From Sulfuritalea sp. (GTDB taxonomy: Bacteria > Pseudomonadota > Gammaproteobacteria > Burkholderiales > Rhodocyclaceae), in assembly GCA_030247575.1 (NCBI GenBank), contig JAOTRV010000003.1, forward strand, positions 175,532 through 239,531: DNA of 64,000 nt. Reading direction: 5' to 3'. The notes beneath the pieces are model-generated. The model was not told the DNA's origin. It searched no databases and saw only the letters and a list, made by a program, of their open reading frames with translations. Below, in pieces: positions 1 to 6,746 of this stretch; within the stretch, counting starts at the first letter, position 1; each line of letters begins with the position of its first letter. A program made the translations under genes and the position numbers.

Positions 1-6
1 CCCGCA

Positions 7-333
7 ATGCCGAAGCGGGTCCCGGTTTACTTCACGGCCCGCGAACTGCATCGGCGCCCCTCGCCCATCGGCACCGTGCTGCAGGAGGAGGCCGGCCGAA
101 TCTATCCCGACTCGACCACACGCCTGCGCCTGCTGATCAGCGAACAAGGCCAGGTCGACCATGCCGAGATTCTCTCGACCACGGACCCGCGCTTCGCCGG
201 GGAAGCCTTGCGGGCATTCGCCCGGGCCCGCTACATTCCCGGCGCGCTTGCCGGGCGCCGAGTGAAAAGCGAGTTGCGGCTCGAGGTTACGGCGAGCAAT
301 GCAATCGGGATGGCGATCCGGCAGGAAGATTGA
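7..333 (+). CDS. TonB C-terminal domain protein (N-terminus possibly outside window)
   Basis: The 108 residues fit a TonB C-terminal (energy transducer) fold: a strand rich in RLRLLISEQG, the turn GQVDHAEIL, a helix with EALRAFARARYIPG and a last strand RVKSELRLEV. In the family this domain contacts the TonB box of outer-membrane receptors. No transmembrane anchor or proline-rich spacer is present, and the frame is open to the left edge with no stop before the first ATG, so the usual N-terminal anchor may lie outside the window. If the ATG at 7 is the real start, this is a free TonB-C-like domain. No ExbB or ExbD is nearby. The family call is reasonable; the start is uncertain. Confidence 0.6.
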   Translation: MPKRVPVYFTARELHRRPSPIGTVLQEEAGRIYPDSTTRLRLLISEQGQVDHAEILSTTDPRFAGEALRAFARARYIPGALAGRRVKSELRLEVTASNAIGMAIRQED

Positions 334-420
334 CAAGTCGCGGTGCCGGACTCCCGGCGCTCAAGCGATCATAAAAATTCTGGATTTGCGGTCGCCGCCC
401 GCTTCGCTATGCTGGCAGGC

Positions 421-1881
421 ATGTCGCAATGGCTGACCCTTTCCCGCGCCGCGCATCTGCTCGGCATCTCGCGCGTCACCCTGCAAAAGCGCATCCGCGA
501 CGGCGAGTTGCGCTCCTTCGACGGCATGGTGGCGGCCGACGATCTGCAGCGGACCTGGCCGGAACTGAACCTCGAGGATTCGGGCAGTTTCGAAAAGACG
601 CGGGCGATTCGCGAGGACGCATTCGCCCGGCGCTTGCGCGAGCGCGTCTTGCCGACGCAGGAGGCGCTCGCCCAGCGCCTGTTCGCGCAGGGGCAGGAAC
701 TCGCCGAATTGCAGCGGACGCTGACCCGCTACCACACGCTGTTCGAGGCCCTGCGCGCGCGCCTCGGCGTCGTGCCGGCACCCACGGCGGACGAGCTCGC
801 GCGCCTGCTCGACGAGGGCCTGGCATCGGCGCTGGCGGCGCCGGCGCCCCCGGCCGACGTGGCGGCGCTCGATGCTATGCTGCGCATCATGTCGGCGCAC
901 GTTACGGTCAAGCCATCGGGTCGCGAATTCTTCGTCGAAGGTTCGGAGACGCTGCTGAAAGCGGCGCTGCGCGCTGGGCTGGCGCCCAACTATGGCTGCG
1001 GCAACGGTGTGTGCGGCTTGTGCAAGGCGCGCGTAGTGAGCGGCGAGGCCCGTGCCGTCGCAGCGTTCGACTACCGCTTTTCGGAAGCCGAGAAAGCGCA
1101 GAACCACGTGCTGATGTGCGCGTGTACTGCGCACAGTTCCGATGTCGTACTGGAGCTGCTCGAAGCGGATGTTCCCGCGGATGTTCCCGAGCAGCGCGTC
1201 GTCGCCAAGGTGCGCAAGGTCGAGGCGCTGAACGGCGAGGTGATGCGCCTGCATTTGCAAACGCCGCGCAGCAACCGCCTGCGCTTTCTCGCCGGTCAGC
1301 GGGTCACCCTCGGCGTCACCGGGCTGGCCGGAGGCAGCGACCTTCATGCCGAATACCCGGTGGCGAGTTGTCCCTGTGACGACCGCAACCTGATTTTTCA
1401 TCTCTGTCGCACGGATCGCCGTCTCGCCAGCGCCGACTTTTCTCAAGCCGTACTCGATGGTCGGATCAAGGCGGGCGACGACGTTTCCGTATGGGGGCCG
1501 TGGGGCAGTTTTGTGCTGGAGAAGGACTCGGCCCGACCCTTGGTGTTCATCGCCATCGACGAGGGTTTCGCGCCGATCAACAGCCTGATCGAGCACGCCA
1601 TCGCCGTGGATGCCGCCGAGTCGATCATGCTCTACTGGGCGAGTTCCCGGCCGGGCGGTCAGTATCTGCCCAACCAGTGCCGCGCCTGGGACGAGGCGCT
1701 CGACGAGTTCAGCTACCGGCCGCTGGCGCTCGATGACCTGGCGGCGGCCCTGGCGGCGAACACGGCCTTGCCGGCGAGCGGCGTCTACCTTGCCGGCGCC
1801 GCGGAGCGGGTGGAGCCGCTGGCAAAATCCCTGCTGGCGGCCGGCATGCCGCCGCAACAACTGCATATCGAGGCACTATGA
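421..1881 (+). CDS. HTH / [2Fe-2S] ferredoxin / FNR-type reductase fusion protein
   Basis: 486 residues with three parts. Residues 5-30 (LTLSRAAHLLGISRVTLQKR) read as an excisionase/MerR-like helix-turn-helix; 58-150 are helical and probably coiled coil. Residues 160-250 are a plant-type [2Fe-2S] domain with ligands C193, C198, C201 and C233 (Cx4Cx2C then C). Residues 258-486 resemble the flavin and NAD(P)H domains of ferredoxin-NADP reductase-like oxidoreductases. I chose ATG 421 over an upstream GTG at 343 because it begins exactly at the HTH. The stop overlaps the next gene by 4 nt. The [2Fe-2S] and reductase parts are like those of CDP-6-deoxyglucoseen reductase-type enzymes. The HTH suggests redox-coupled DNA binding, but this is inference; substrate and target are unknown. 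Confidence 0.75.
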   Translation: MSQWLTLSRAAHLLGISRVTLQKRIRDGELRSFDGMVAADDLQRTWPELNLEDSGSFEKTRAIREDAFARRLRERVLPTQEALAQRLFAQGQELAELQRTLTRYHTLFEALRARLGVVPAPTADELARLLDEGLASALAAPAPPADVAALDAMLRIMSAHVTVKPSGREFFVEGSETLLKAALRAGLAPNYGCGNGVCGLCKARVVSGEARAVAAFDYRFSEAEKAQNHVLMCACTAHSSDVVLELLEADVPADVPEQRVVAKVRKVEALNGEVMRLHLQTPRSNRLRFLAGQRVTLGVTGLAGGSDLHAEYPVASCPCDDRNLIFHLCRTDRRLASADFSQAVLDGRIKAGDDVSVWGPWGSFVLEKDSARPLVFIAIDEGFAPINSLIEHAIAVDAAESIMLYWASSRPGGQYLPNQCRAWDEALDEFSYRPLALDDLAAALAANTALPASGVYLAGAAERVEPLAKSLLAAGMPPQQLHIEAL

Positions 1882-2267
1882 CATCACGACGGATCACCAT
1901 GACCCCTGCGCAACGCATCATCCCCATCAAGCCGCAAGGCGTCGATCCCGAACTCGATGCCTGTTCCTCGGCCGAGCCGTTTGCCCTGATGGTGCTCGGC
2001 GACAGCATGGAGCCCGAGTTCGTCGAAGGCGAGATCATCCTGATCGAACCCGAAGGACTGGCCACCGACGGCTCTTTCGTCCTTGCCCGCCTCGCTGACG
2101 AATGGATCTTCCGCCAGTTGGTGAAGCATGATGCGGGCTGGCGCTTGCAGGCCTTGAACGCGGCCTATCCCGCTGCGGATATTTCCGACCTCGACGCGGT
2201 CAAAGGGGTCATCATCCAGAAATCGAAACCCGGCCGTCGCAAGGCGACCAAGCGTTACGTGGAGTAA
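1878..2267 (+). CDS. S24 (LexA/UmuD-fold) peptidase-like protein without DNA-binding domain
   Basis: 129 residues covering only the LexA/signal-peptidase fold. The nucleophile motif GDSMEPEF is clear (Ser36 counting from the second ATG at 1899). Aligned to E. coli LexA, the segment LARLADEWIFRQL matches ARIDDEVTVKRL, which puts Arg72 where LexA has the general-base Lys156, so autoproteolysis may be weak or absent. There is no N-terminal HTH, unlike LexA or CI. The ATG at 1878 overlaps the stop of the upstream fusion gene (ATGA), implying translational coupling; the ATG at 1899 is an alternative start. Function is unknown. A role as partner of the upstream HTH/[2Fe-2S] protein is inference from position. 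Confidence 0.75.
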   Translation: MTSRRITMTPAQRIIPIKPQGVDPELDACSSAEPFALMVLGDSMEPEFVEGEIILIEPEGLATDGSFVLARLADEWIFRQLVKHDAGWRLQALNAAYPAADISDLDAVKGVIIQKSKPGRRKATKRYVE

Positions 2268-2272
2268 GCCAG

Positions 2273-2506
2273 ATGCCGTACTACATCTATCGCGTCACCT
2301 CACTCGGTCCGGTTCCGCGGCTCGAAAAGATCGCCCAGTTCGAAGTTTTCAAGGACGCGTCGCAGGAGGCCAAGCGCCTGCGTCGCGAATCGGATCTCGG
2401 CAGCGGACAGACAATTAAGACCATCTTCGCCGAGACGGAATTGCAGGCCGAAGACCTGCTGAGCCAGCCACCCCGGGAAGAACCGATGACGGGGGAGGAC
2501 TACTAG
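2273..2506 (+). CDS. Small conserved-looking protein of unknown function
   Basis: 77 residues, beginning MPYYIYRV, with a mixed beta-alpha pattern: a hydrophobic strand, then a Lys/Arg-rich helix (EAKRLRRESD) and an acidic C-terminus. It lies 5 nt after the S24 gene with an AGCC-AG sequence before the ATG, and 4 nt before the next gene, so it belongs to the same operon. No catalytic motif, signal peptide or membrane segment is visible. I do not recognise the family. The tight spacing and codon use like its neighbours support a real gene. Confidence 0.6.
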   Translation: MPYYIYRVTSLGPVPRLEKIAQFEVFKDASQEAKRLRRESDLGSGQTIKTIFAETELQAEDLLSQPPREEPMTGEDY

Positions 2507-2510
2507 ACCC

Positions 2511-2963
2511 GTGGTCGACGAAACCGCATTTCGTCATGCCAGGGCAGATCTCAATCGCCTGCCCTGCATCTTCGAGCGTGCGCTGCTGGCGCGGCACGCC
2601 GGCTGCGAACTGGCGGTGAGGCATCAGATCGCCGAGCGTGAAACGGTGGCCTGCGCACAAGCGGAAGCCCATGCGGCCTGTGCGGAAATGTCGGCGCTGC
2701 TGCGCGAGAAATCGGCCTTTGCCCTGGGGCTTGCCGCGCCCCGGAGCGTCCTGCCGCATGCGATGGTGATGAAGATCCAGTGCGGCGGGCTGGATGGCCT
2801 GCAGGCACTGCTCGACGCCGATGCCCCGCTGCCGGATGTGCGGCGCCTGATAGACCAGGCGCGGGAACGCTACGGCGACCTGGCGGCGTTGCCCTTTTCC
2901 GAGATCGTGCAAGGCATGGCGGCCTGGAAGCCCCGCCGCCGCCATTCCGGAGCGCCGCGATGA
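2511..2963 (+). CDS. Protein of unknown function in the S24 operon
   Basis: 150 residues from a GTG start. It is mostly alpha-helical with several Cys and His scattered (LPCIFERALLARHAGCELA, ACAQAEAHAACAEM), and ends in a basic tail WKPRRRHSGAPR. It overlaps the next gene by 4 nt (ATGA at 2960). The position between the small 77-residue protein and the Sfum_1244-like protein indicates one operon from 421 to 3991. No family is recognised. The Cys residues do not form an obvious metal site, and no function is claimed. Confidence 0.6.
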   Translation: MVDETAFRHARADLNRLPCIFERALLARHAGCELAVRHQIAERETVACAQAEAHAACAEMSALLREKSAFALGLAAPRSVLPHAMVMKIQCGGLDGLQALLDADAPLPDVRRLIDQARERYGDLAALPFSEIVQGMAAWKPRRRHSGAPR

Positions 2964-3991
2964 TCGCCGGCATGGCCGCGCTGGTGAGCGCCGTGCAGAC
3001 CAACTGCGACATTGCCGACGCGCGCCATGCCCGCGACGTCAGCCTGTGCACCTACCTGCTCGGCATGCGCGAGTTCTATCGCTGGGAACATGAACTGCCC
3101 TACGGCGTTTCGCCGCCGCGCGACGAGGTGGGGCGCTGGATTGCCGAGCGCGAGGCGCGCTGGGAACAGATCGCCGAGGAGGATTTCCGCGCGCTGCCGG
3201 TCGCCGGCCGCGAGTTCGATCCCTTCGCCGCGCCGCAGATCAACGCCGCGCTGGCCGGCAGCGGGCTGGTGTATGGCGCCGGGCTGGGGCGCTTCCACAA
3301 GCCGCATTTCTTCCTCGCCCGGCTCGCCCGCGAAGAGCAGCGGGGCGAGGCGCGGCTGCTGGTTTGCGGCTGCGAATACGCGCGCGACGTATCGGCCGTC
3401 CCGGCCGCGTCGCAGGGCGCCACCCTGATCGTGCGCCGTGAGGCACTGCGGCAGTGGCTGTGGGAGAAGGCCGAAGGCTGGAACGTGAAGCAGCAGGACG
3501 GCGCGCTGAAATCGGCCCTGCTCGCCTATGGCTTCGATGTCGAGCCGCAGGATGCCATCGAGCGCATGACCGAAAGCGAAATCGAAACCCTGGTGCTGCA
3601 CGAGGAAGGCGAACTCGCCGCCGGCCGGCTGCTTGGCAACGACTGGCCGGCGAAGCTGCAGGGCTTCAGCGGCAAGCGTGCCGAACTGCTGGCCCGCGCG
3701 GTGCGCGACAACCTGGCGGATTGCCTGGTGACCTTGCCCAGCCTGCTGCGGCGAAACGCGGAAGACTCGCTGCATTTCTGGTTCTCGACCTTCGACGGCT
3801 TGCGCCGCGAACTGTTCCCGCGCCTGGTTGCAGCCTATCAGTCGACAGTAGACGCCGGCGACACGGCGATTCTGGCGGCGGCCGCGCAGGCAGGCACTGC
3901 CCATTTCGCCGCACTCGGTCGGCGCCTGCTCGACATGGACGAAGCCGGCATCGCGGGGCTGTCCCACGATCCGGCCTCGATATCCCTCTAG
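2960..3991 (+). CDS. Conserved protein resembling the Sfum_1244 family
   Basis: 343 residues starting at ATG 2960 inside the end of the previous gene. The N-terminus contains QTNCDIADARHARDVSLC and YLLGMREFYRWE, which I associate with the family NCBI calls Sfum_1244 (function unknown). The rest is helical, with acidic and aromatic residues and no signal peptide. It ends the five-gene run and faces the convergent yceI gene 24 nt away. The family name is from memory and should be checked. The association with the HTH/[2Fe-2S] fusion and the S24 protein is the only functional clue. Confidence 0.65.
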   Translation: MIAGMAALVSAVQTNCDIADARHARDVSLCTYLLGMREFYRWEHELPYGVSPPRDEVGRWIAEREARWEQIAEEDFRALPVAGREFDPFAAPQINAALAGSGLVYGAGLGRFHKPHFFLARLAREEQRGEARLLVCGCEYARDVSAVPAASQGATLIVRREALRQWLWEKAEGWNVKQQDGALKSALLAYGFDVEPQDAIERMTESEIETLVLHEEGELAAGRLLGNDWPAKLQGFSGKRAELLARAVRDNLADCLVTLPSLLRRNAEDSLHFWFSTFDGLRRELFPRLVAAYQSTVDAGDTAILAAAAQAGTAHFAALGRRLLDMDEAGIAGLSHDPASISL

Positions 3992-4015
3992 CCGCTGGCC
4001 GCGGCGCGGAGACGA

Positions 4016-4582
4016 TTACTCCTTGATCGCCTCGACGGCGATGTTGAGGGTGACCTCGTCGCTGACGTAGGGCGCGTTCTTGCCCATGTTGAATTCCGAG
4101 CGCTTGAGTTTGGCCGAAGCATTGGCGCCGATCGCGTCCTTCTTGTACATCGGGTGCGGCATGGAGTGGAAGTGGGTCACCGTCAGCGTCACCGGCCGGG
4201 TCACGCCCTTGATGGTCAGATTGCCATCGACGGCCACCGGTTTGTCACCCTCGAACTTGACCGCGGTCGACTTGAAGGTGATGGTCGGATACTTCGCGGT
4301 GTCGAAATAATCCGCCGCCTGGATATGCTGATTGAACAGCGCGAGGCCGGTATTGACCGAGGTGGCGTCGATCGTCACATCGACCGATCCGGACTTGGCG
4401 GCGCGGTCGAGGACGATCCTGCCGCTGGTCTTGTCGAAGCGGTGCTGCTGGCTGGAATAGCCGAAGTGGCTGTATTCGAAGCGCGGCGCGGTGTGGCCCA
4501 GGTCGATGTTGAAGGTTTCGGGCGCGGCGCTGGCGGCGGTGGCGAAGGACGAAAGGGCGACGGCGATTGCGAGGTTTTTCAC
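4016..4582 (-). CDS. YceI family periplasmic protein
   Basis: 188 residues with a Sec signal peptide (MKNLAIAVALSSFATAASAA, cleavage near 20). The mature part has the YceI lipocalin-like features: DLGHTAPRFEYSHFG near the N-terminus, VTIDATSVNTG, and the late KRSEFNMGKNAPYVSDEVTL segment. YceI proteins bind isoprenoid or other lipid ligands in the periplasm. It is the last of three minus-strand genes (cytochrome b561, YceI, YceI). A good GGAG-type site (aggagaaaac on the minus strand) precedes the ATG. Ligand unknown. Confidence 0.85.
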   Translation of the reverse strand: MKNLAIAVALSSFATAASAAPETFNIDLGHTAPRFEYSHFGYSSQQHRFDKTSGRIVLDRAAKSGSVDVTIDATSVNTGLALFNQHIQAADYFDTAKYPTITFKSTAVKFEGDKPVAVDGNLTIKGVTRPVTLTVTHFHSMPHPMYKKDAIGANASAKLKRSEFNMGKNAPYVSDEVTLNIAVEAIKE

Positions 4583-4606
4583 GGGTTTTCTCCTGAGGGG
4601 TAGGGG

Positions 4607-5197
4607 CTACTTTTTGGTGGCAGTGGCAGTGGCGGCGGCGGTGGCCACCAAGCGGAACTTGACGTGCACTTCGTTGGCGACGGTGCCGAAATCGGCCCAT
4701 ATGCCCTCGCCCAGGGCGAAGTCGGCGCGTTTGAGTACCAGGGCGCCTTCGAAGGTGGCGCTGTTGCCTTCCTGGCGCAGCGTGACGGGCGCGGTCATGT
4801 CCTGGGTCCTGCCCTTGATGGCCATCTTCCCGGTCAGCTCGAAGCGGTTGCTGCCGAGGGGCTTGACAGAGGTGGCGACGAACTTCGCGACGGGGAATTC
4901 CCTGGTATTGAACCAGGCCTTGCCCGCCACTTCGTCGTTGGCATCCTTCGATCCCGCGTCGATGCTGGCCAGGTCGATTTCCAGTTCGGCCCTGGCGGCA
5001 GCTGGTTTGGCCGGGTCGAACGTGATCTTGCTGCGAAAGCTCTTGAACTGGCCTTCGACCGGCACGTTCATCTGCTTCGAAACGAAGGCGAGCGTGCTCT
5101 TGTCGGCCTGGAACTGGTTGAACTCGATGGCCTGCGCCGCCGGCGCAATGCCCAGAAAGGCGCCGGCGAGGGCCGGGCCGAACAGTCTGTACTTCAT
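4607..5197 (-). CDS. YceI family periplasmic protein, second copy
   Basis: 196 residues with a signal peptide ending near AQAIEF. YceI features include DKSTLAFVSKQMNVPVEGQF, the EIDLASIDAGS segment and the terminal KRADFALGEGIWADFGTV. It is diverged from the neighbouring YceI protein, so the pair is more likely an old duplication than a recent one. The C-terminus is an unusual Ala/Thr run (ATAAATATATKK). The start at 5197 overlaps the stop of the upstream cytochrome b561 gene by 4 nt, indicating translational coupling; YceI and cytochrome b561 are frequently paired. Confidence 0.85.
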   Translation of the reverse strand: MKYRLFGPALAGAFLGIAPAAQAIEFNQFQADKSTLAFVSKQMNVPVEGQFKSFRSKITFDPAKPAAARAELEIDLASIDAGSKDANDEVAGKAWFNTREFPVAKFVATSVKPLGSNRFELTGKMAIKGRTQDMTAPVTLRQEGNSATFEGALVLKRADFALGEGIWADFGTVANEVHVKFRLVATAAATATATKK

Positions 5198-5778
5198 TCG
5201 ATGTCTCCGGTGGTTCTGGCGAGAAAGGGCAGCATGCGCGCGAGCACGTCGTCGCGGTCGATGAAGTGGTGCTTGAGCGCCGCGCCGAGGTGTGCGATCA
5301 CCAGGGCCGCCATGGTGAAGTTGAGCAGCATATGAACCTGCTGCAGCAGATCGCCGAGTTCCTGGTTCTTGTCCAGCAGGTCGGGCAGCGGCAGCACGCC
5401 GAACCAGACCGTCTGAAAGCCCTTGGCCGAACTCATCAGCCAGCCCGACAGCGGCACGGCGAACATCAGCAGATAGAGCAGCACGTGCGTCGCCTCGGCC
5501 GCCTTGCGCTGCCAGGCCGGCATGCCGGCTGGCATTTGCGGCGGACGGTGCGACAAGCGCCAGACCAGGCGCAGCAGCACGCACAGGAAAATCGTGACGC
5601 CGGCCCACTTGTGCCAGGAGTAGAGCTTGAGCTTCTGCGGCGACAGCGGCAGCTCGTGCATGTACAGGCCGAGCGCGAACGTGCCGATGATGGCCGCCGC
5701 GATCAGCCAGTGCAGGCCGATGGCGACGCCGGTAAAGCCTGTGCCGGAATCCGGCGTGGAAGCTGGCTGGGAACTCAT
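5194..5778 (-). CDS. Cytochrome b561 family membrane protein
   Basis: 194 residues with four predicted transmembrane segments (about 22-42, 55-75, 95-115, 150-172). Histidines suited to bis-His b-heme ligation occur in GLHWLIAAA, YSWHKWAG, EATHVLLY and QVHMLLNF, the pattern of the bacterial cytochrome b561 family. Such proteins move electrons across the inner membrane, often next to YceI proteins as here. First gene of the minus-strand trio; the region upstream is shared with the divergent hyi gene. Electron donor and acceptor are unknown. Confidence 0.85.
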   Translation of the reverse strand: MSSQPASTPDSGTGFTGVAIGLHWLIAAAIIGTFALGLYMHELPLSPQKLKLYSWHKWAGVTIFLCVLLRLVWRLSHRPPQMPAGMPAWQRKAAEATHVLLYLLMFAVPLSGWLMSSAKGFQTVWFGVLPLPDLLDKNQELGDLLQQVHMLLNFTMAALVIAHLGAALKHHFIDRDDVLARMLPFLARTTGDIE

Positions 5779-5913
5779 GGTGGTCGGGTGGGTAGCGGGC
5801 AGGCCTTGGATGAAGGCGGTACTTTACGCATCGAACGAGGCAGAGCAAAGATCGGCAGCCTCAAATGATTGGTGCATGCAAGGCAACAATGCCTCGCGGC
5901 CCGGCATCTCCTA

Positions 5914-5934
5914 TCCCGCAAGGGGATACCGTCC
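5914..5934 (+). repeat. Single copy of the TCCCGCAAGGGGATACCGTC repeat (family B)
   Basis: These 21 bp match exactly, in inverted orientation, part of the 41-bp tandem repeat at 18225-18265. It lies in the b561/hyi intergenic region just upstream of the hyi -10 box. An adjoining hairpin (gatgcctccgcatc) follows at 5937-5950. Confidence 0.6.
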
Positions 5935-5957
5935 CCGATGCCTCCGCATCGGAGACA

Positions 5958-5963
5958 TATAAT
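5958..5963 (+). promoter_or_regulatory. Perfect -10 box (TATAAT) for hyi, suggesting a leaderless transcript
   Basis: TATAAT ends 6 nt before the ATG of hyi at 5970, so transcription would start at or within 1 nt of the start codon. No Shine-Dalgarno sequence is visible before that ATG, which supports a leaderless mRNA. There is no convincing -35 box 16-18 nt upstream. Confidence 0.5.
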
Positions 5964-5969
5964 CCCGCC

Positions 5970-6746
5970 ATGCCACGCTTTGCCGCGAACCTCTCCTTCC
6001 TGTTCACCGAGCGTCCCTTTCTCGAACGTTTCGCCGCGGCGCGGGCGACCGGCTTCGCCGCCGTCGAATTTCATTTCCCCTACGAGTTCGACCGCGCGGC
6101 GCTGGCCGAGGTGGTAATGACCTCGGGCCTCGACGTCGTCCTCTTCAATCTGCCGCCGGGCGACTGGGCAGGCGGAGAGAGGGGCATCGCCTGTCATCCG
6201 CGGCGCGTGACGGAGTTTCAGGACGGGGTCGGCCGGGCCCTCGAATACGCCCGGCTGCTGGGCTGCGGGAGGCTGAATTGTCTCGCCGGCATTCCGCCGG
6301 GCGACGTCAGCCGCGACAAGGCGCGCGAAACCCTGGTGGAGAATCTGCGTTTCGCCGCAGCCGTGACGGCGCACGCGGGCATCGAACTGGTGCTGGAACC
6401 GCTCAATACGCACGATACGCCGGGTTTCTTCGTCCCCGACACACGCACCGCGCTGGCCCTGATCAGGGACGTCGGCAGCGACAATCTGCGTGTCCAATAC
6501 GACATCTACCACGCCCAGGTCATGGAAGGCGATCTGGCCCGCACGCTGCAGGAACACCTTCCGCAGATCGGCCACATTCAGCTGGCCGACAATCCGGGGC
6601 GGCACGAGCCGGGCACGGGCGAGATCAACTTTCCCTTCCTGCTGGGGCATCTCGATCGCATCGGCTACGCCGGCTGGGTCGGCTGCGAATACAAGCCGAG
6701 CGGGCGCACGGAAGACAGCTTCGCCTGGCTGGAGCGGTGGCGTTGA
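5970..6746 (+). CDS. hyi: Hydroxypyruvate isomerase
   Basis: 258 residues with a xylose-isomerase-like TIM barrel. Family features include ANLSFLFTERPFLERF at the N-terminus, LNCLAGIPP, LVLEPLNTHDTPGFF (metal-binding Glu), YDIYHAQVMEGD, IGHIQLADNPGRHEPGTGE and WVGCEYKPS. The enzyme interconverts hydroxypyruvate and tartronate semialdehyde in glyoxylate assimilation. ATG 5970 is chosen because it begins the conserved MPRFAANLSF segment and follows a -10 box. It is the first gene of the glycolate operon and overlaps the glycerate kinase gene by about 10 nt. Confidence 0.9.
   Translation: MPRFAANLSFLFTERPFLERFAAARATGFAAVEFHFPYEFDRAALAEVVMTSGLDVVLFNLPPGDWAGGERGIACHPRRVTEFQDGVGRALEYARLLGCGRLNCLAGIPPGDVSRDKARETLVENLRFAAAVTAHAGIELVLEPLNTHDTPGFFVPDTRTALALIRDVGSDNLRVQYDIYHAQVMEGDLARTLQEHLPQIGHIQLADNPGRHEPGTGEINFPFLLGHLDRIGYAGWVGCEYKPSGRTEDSFAWLERWR

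Noticed and set aside
361-1866. A 501-residue minus-strand frame opposite the HTH/[2Fe-2S] fusion gene.
   Set aside because: It is the antisense shadow of a GC-rich gene; the plus-strand frame has clear domains and coupled neighbours, the minus frame has none.
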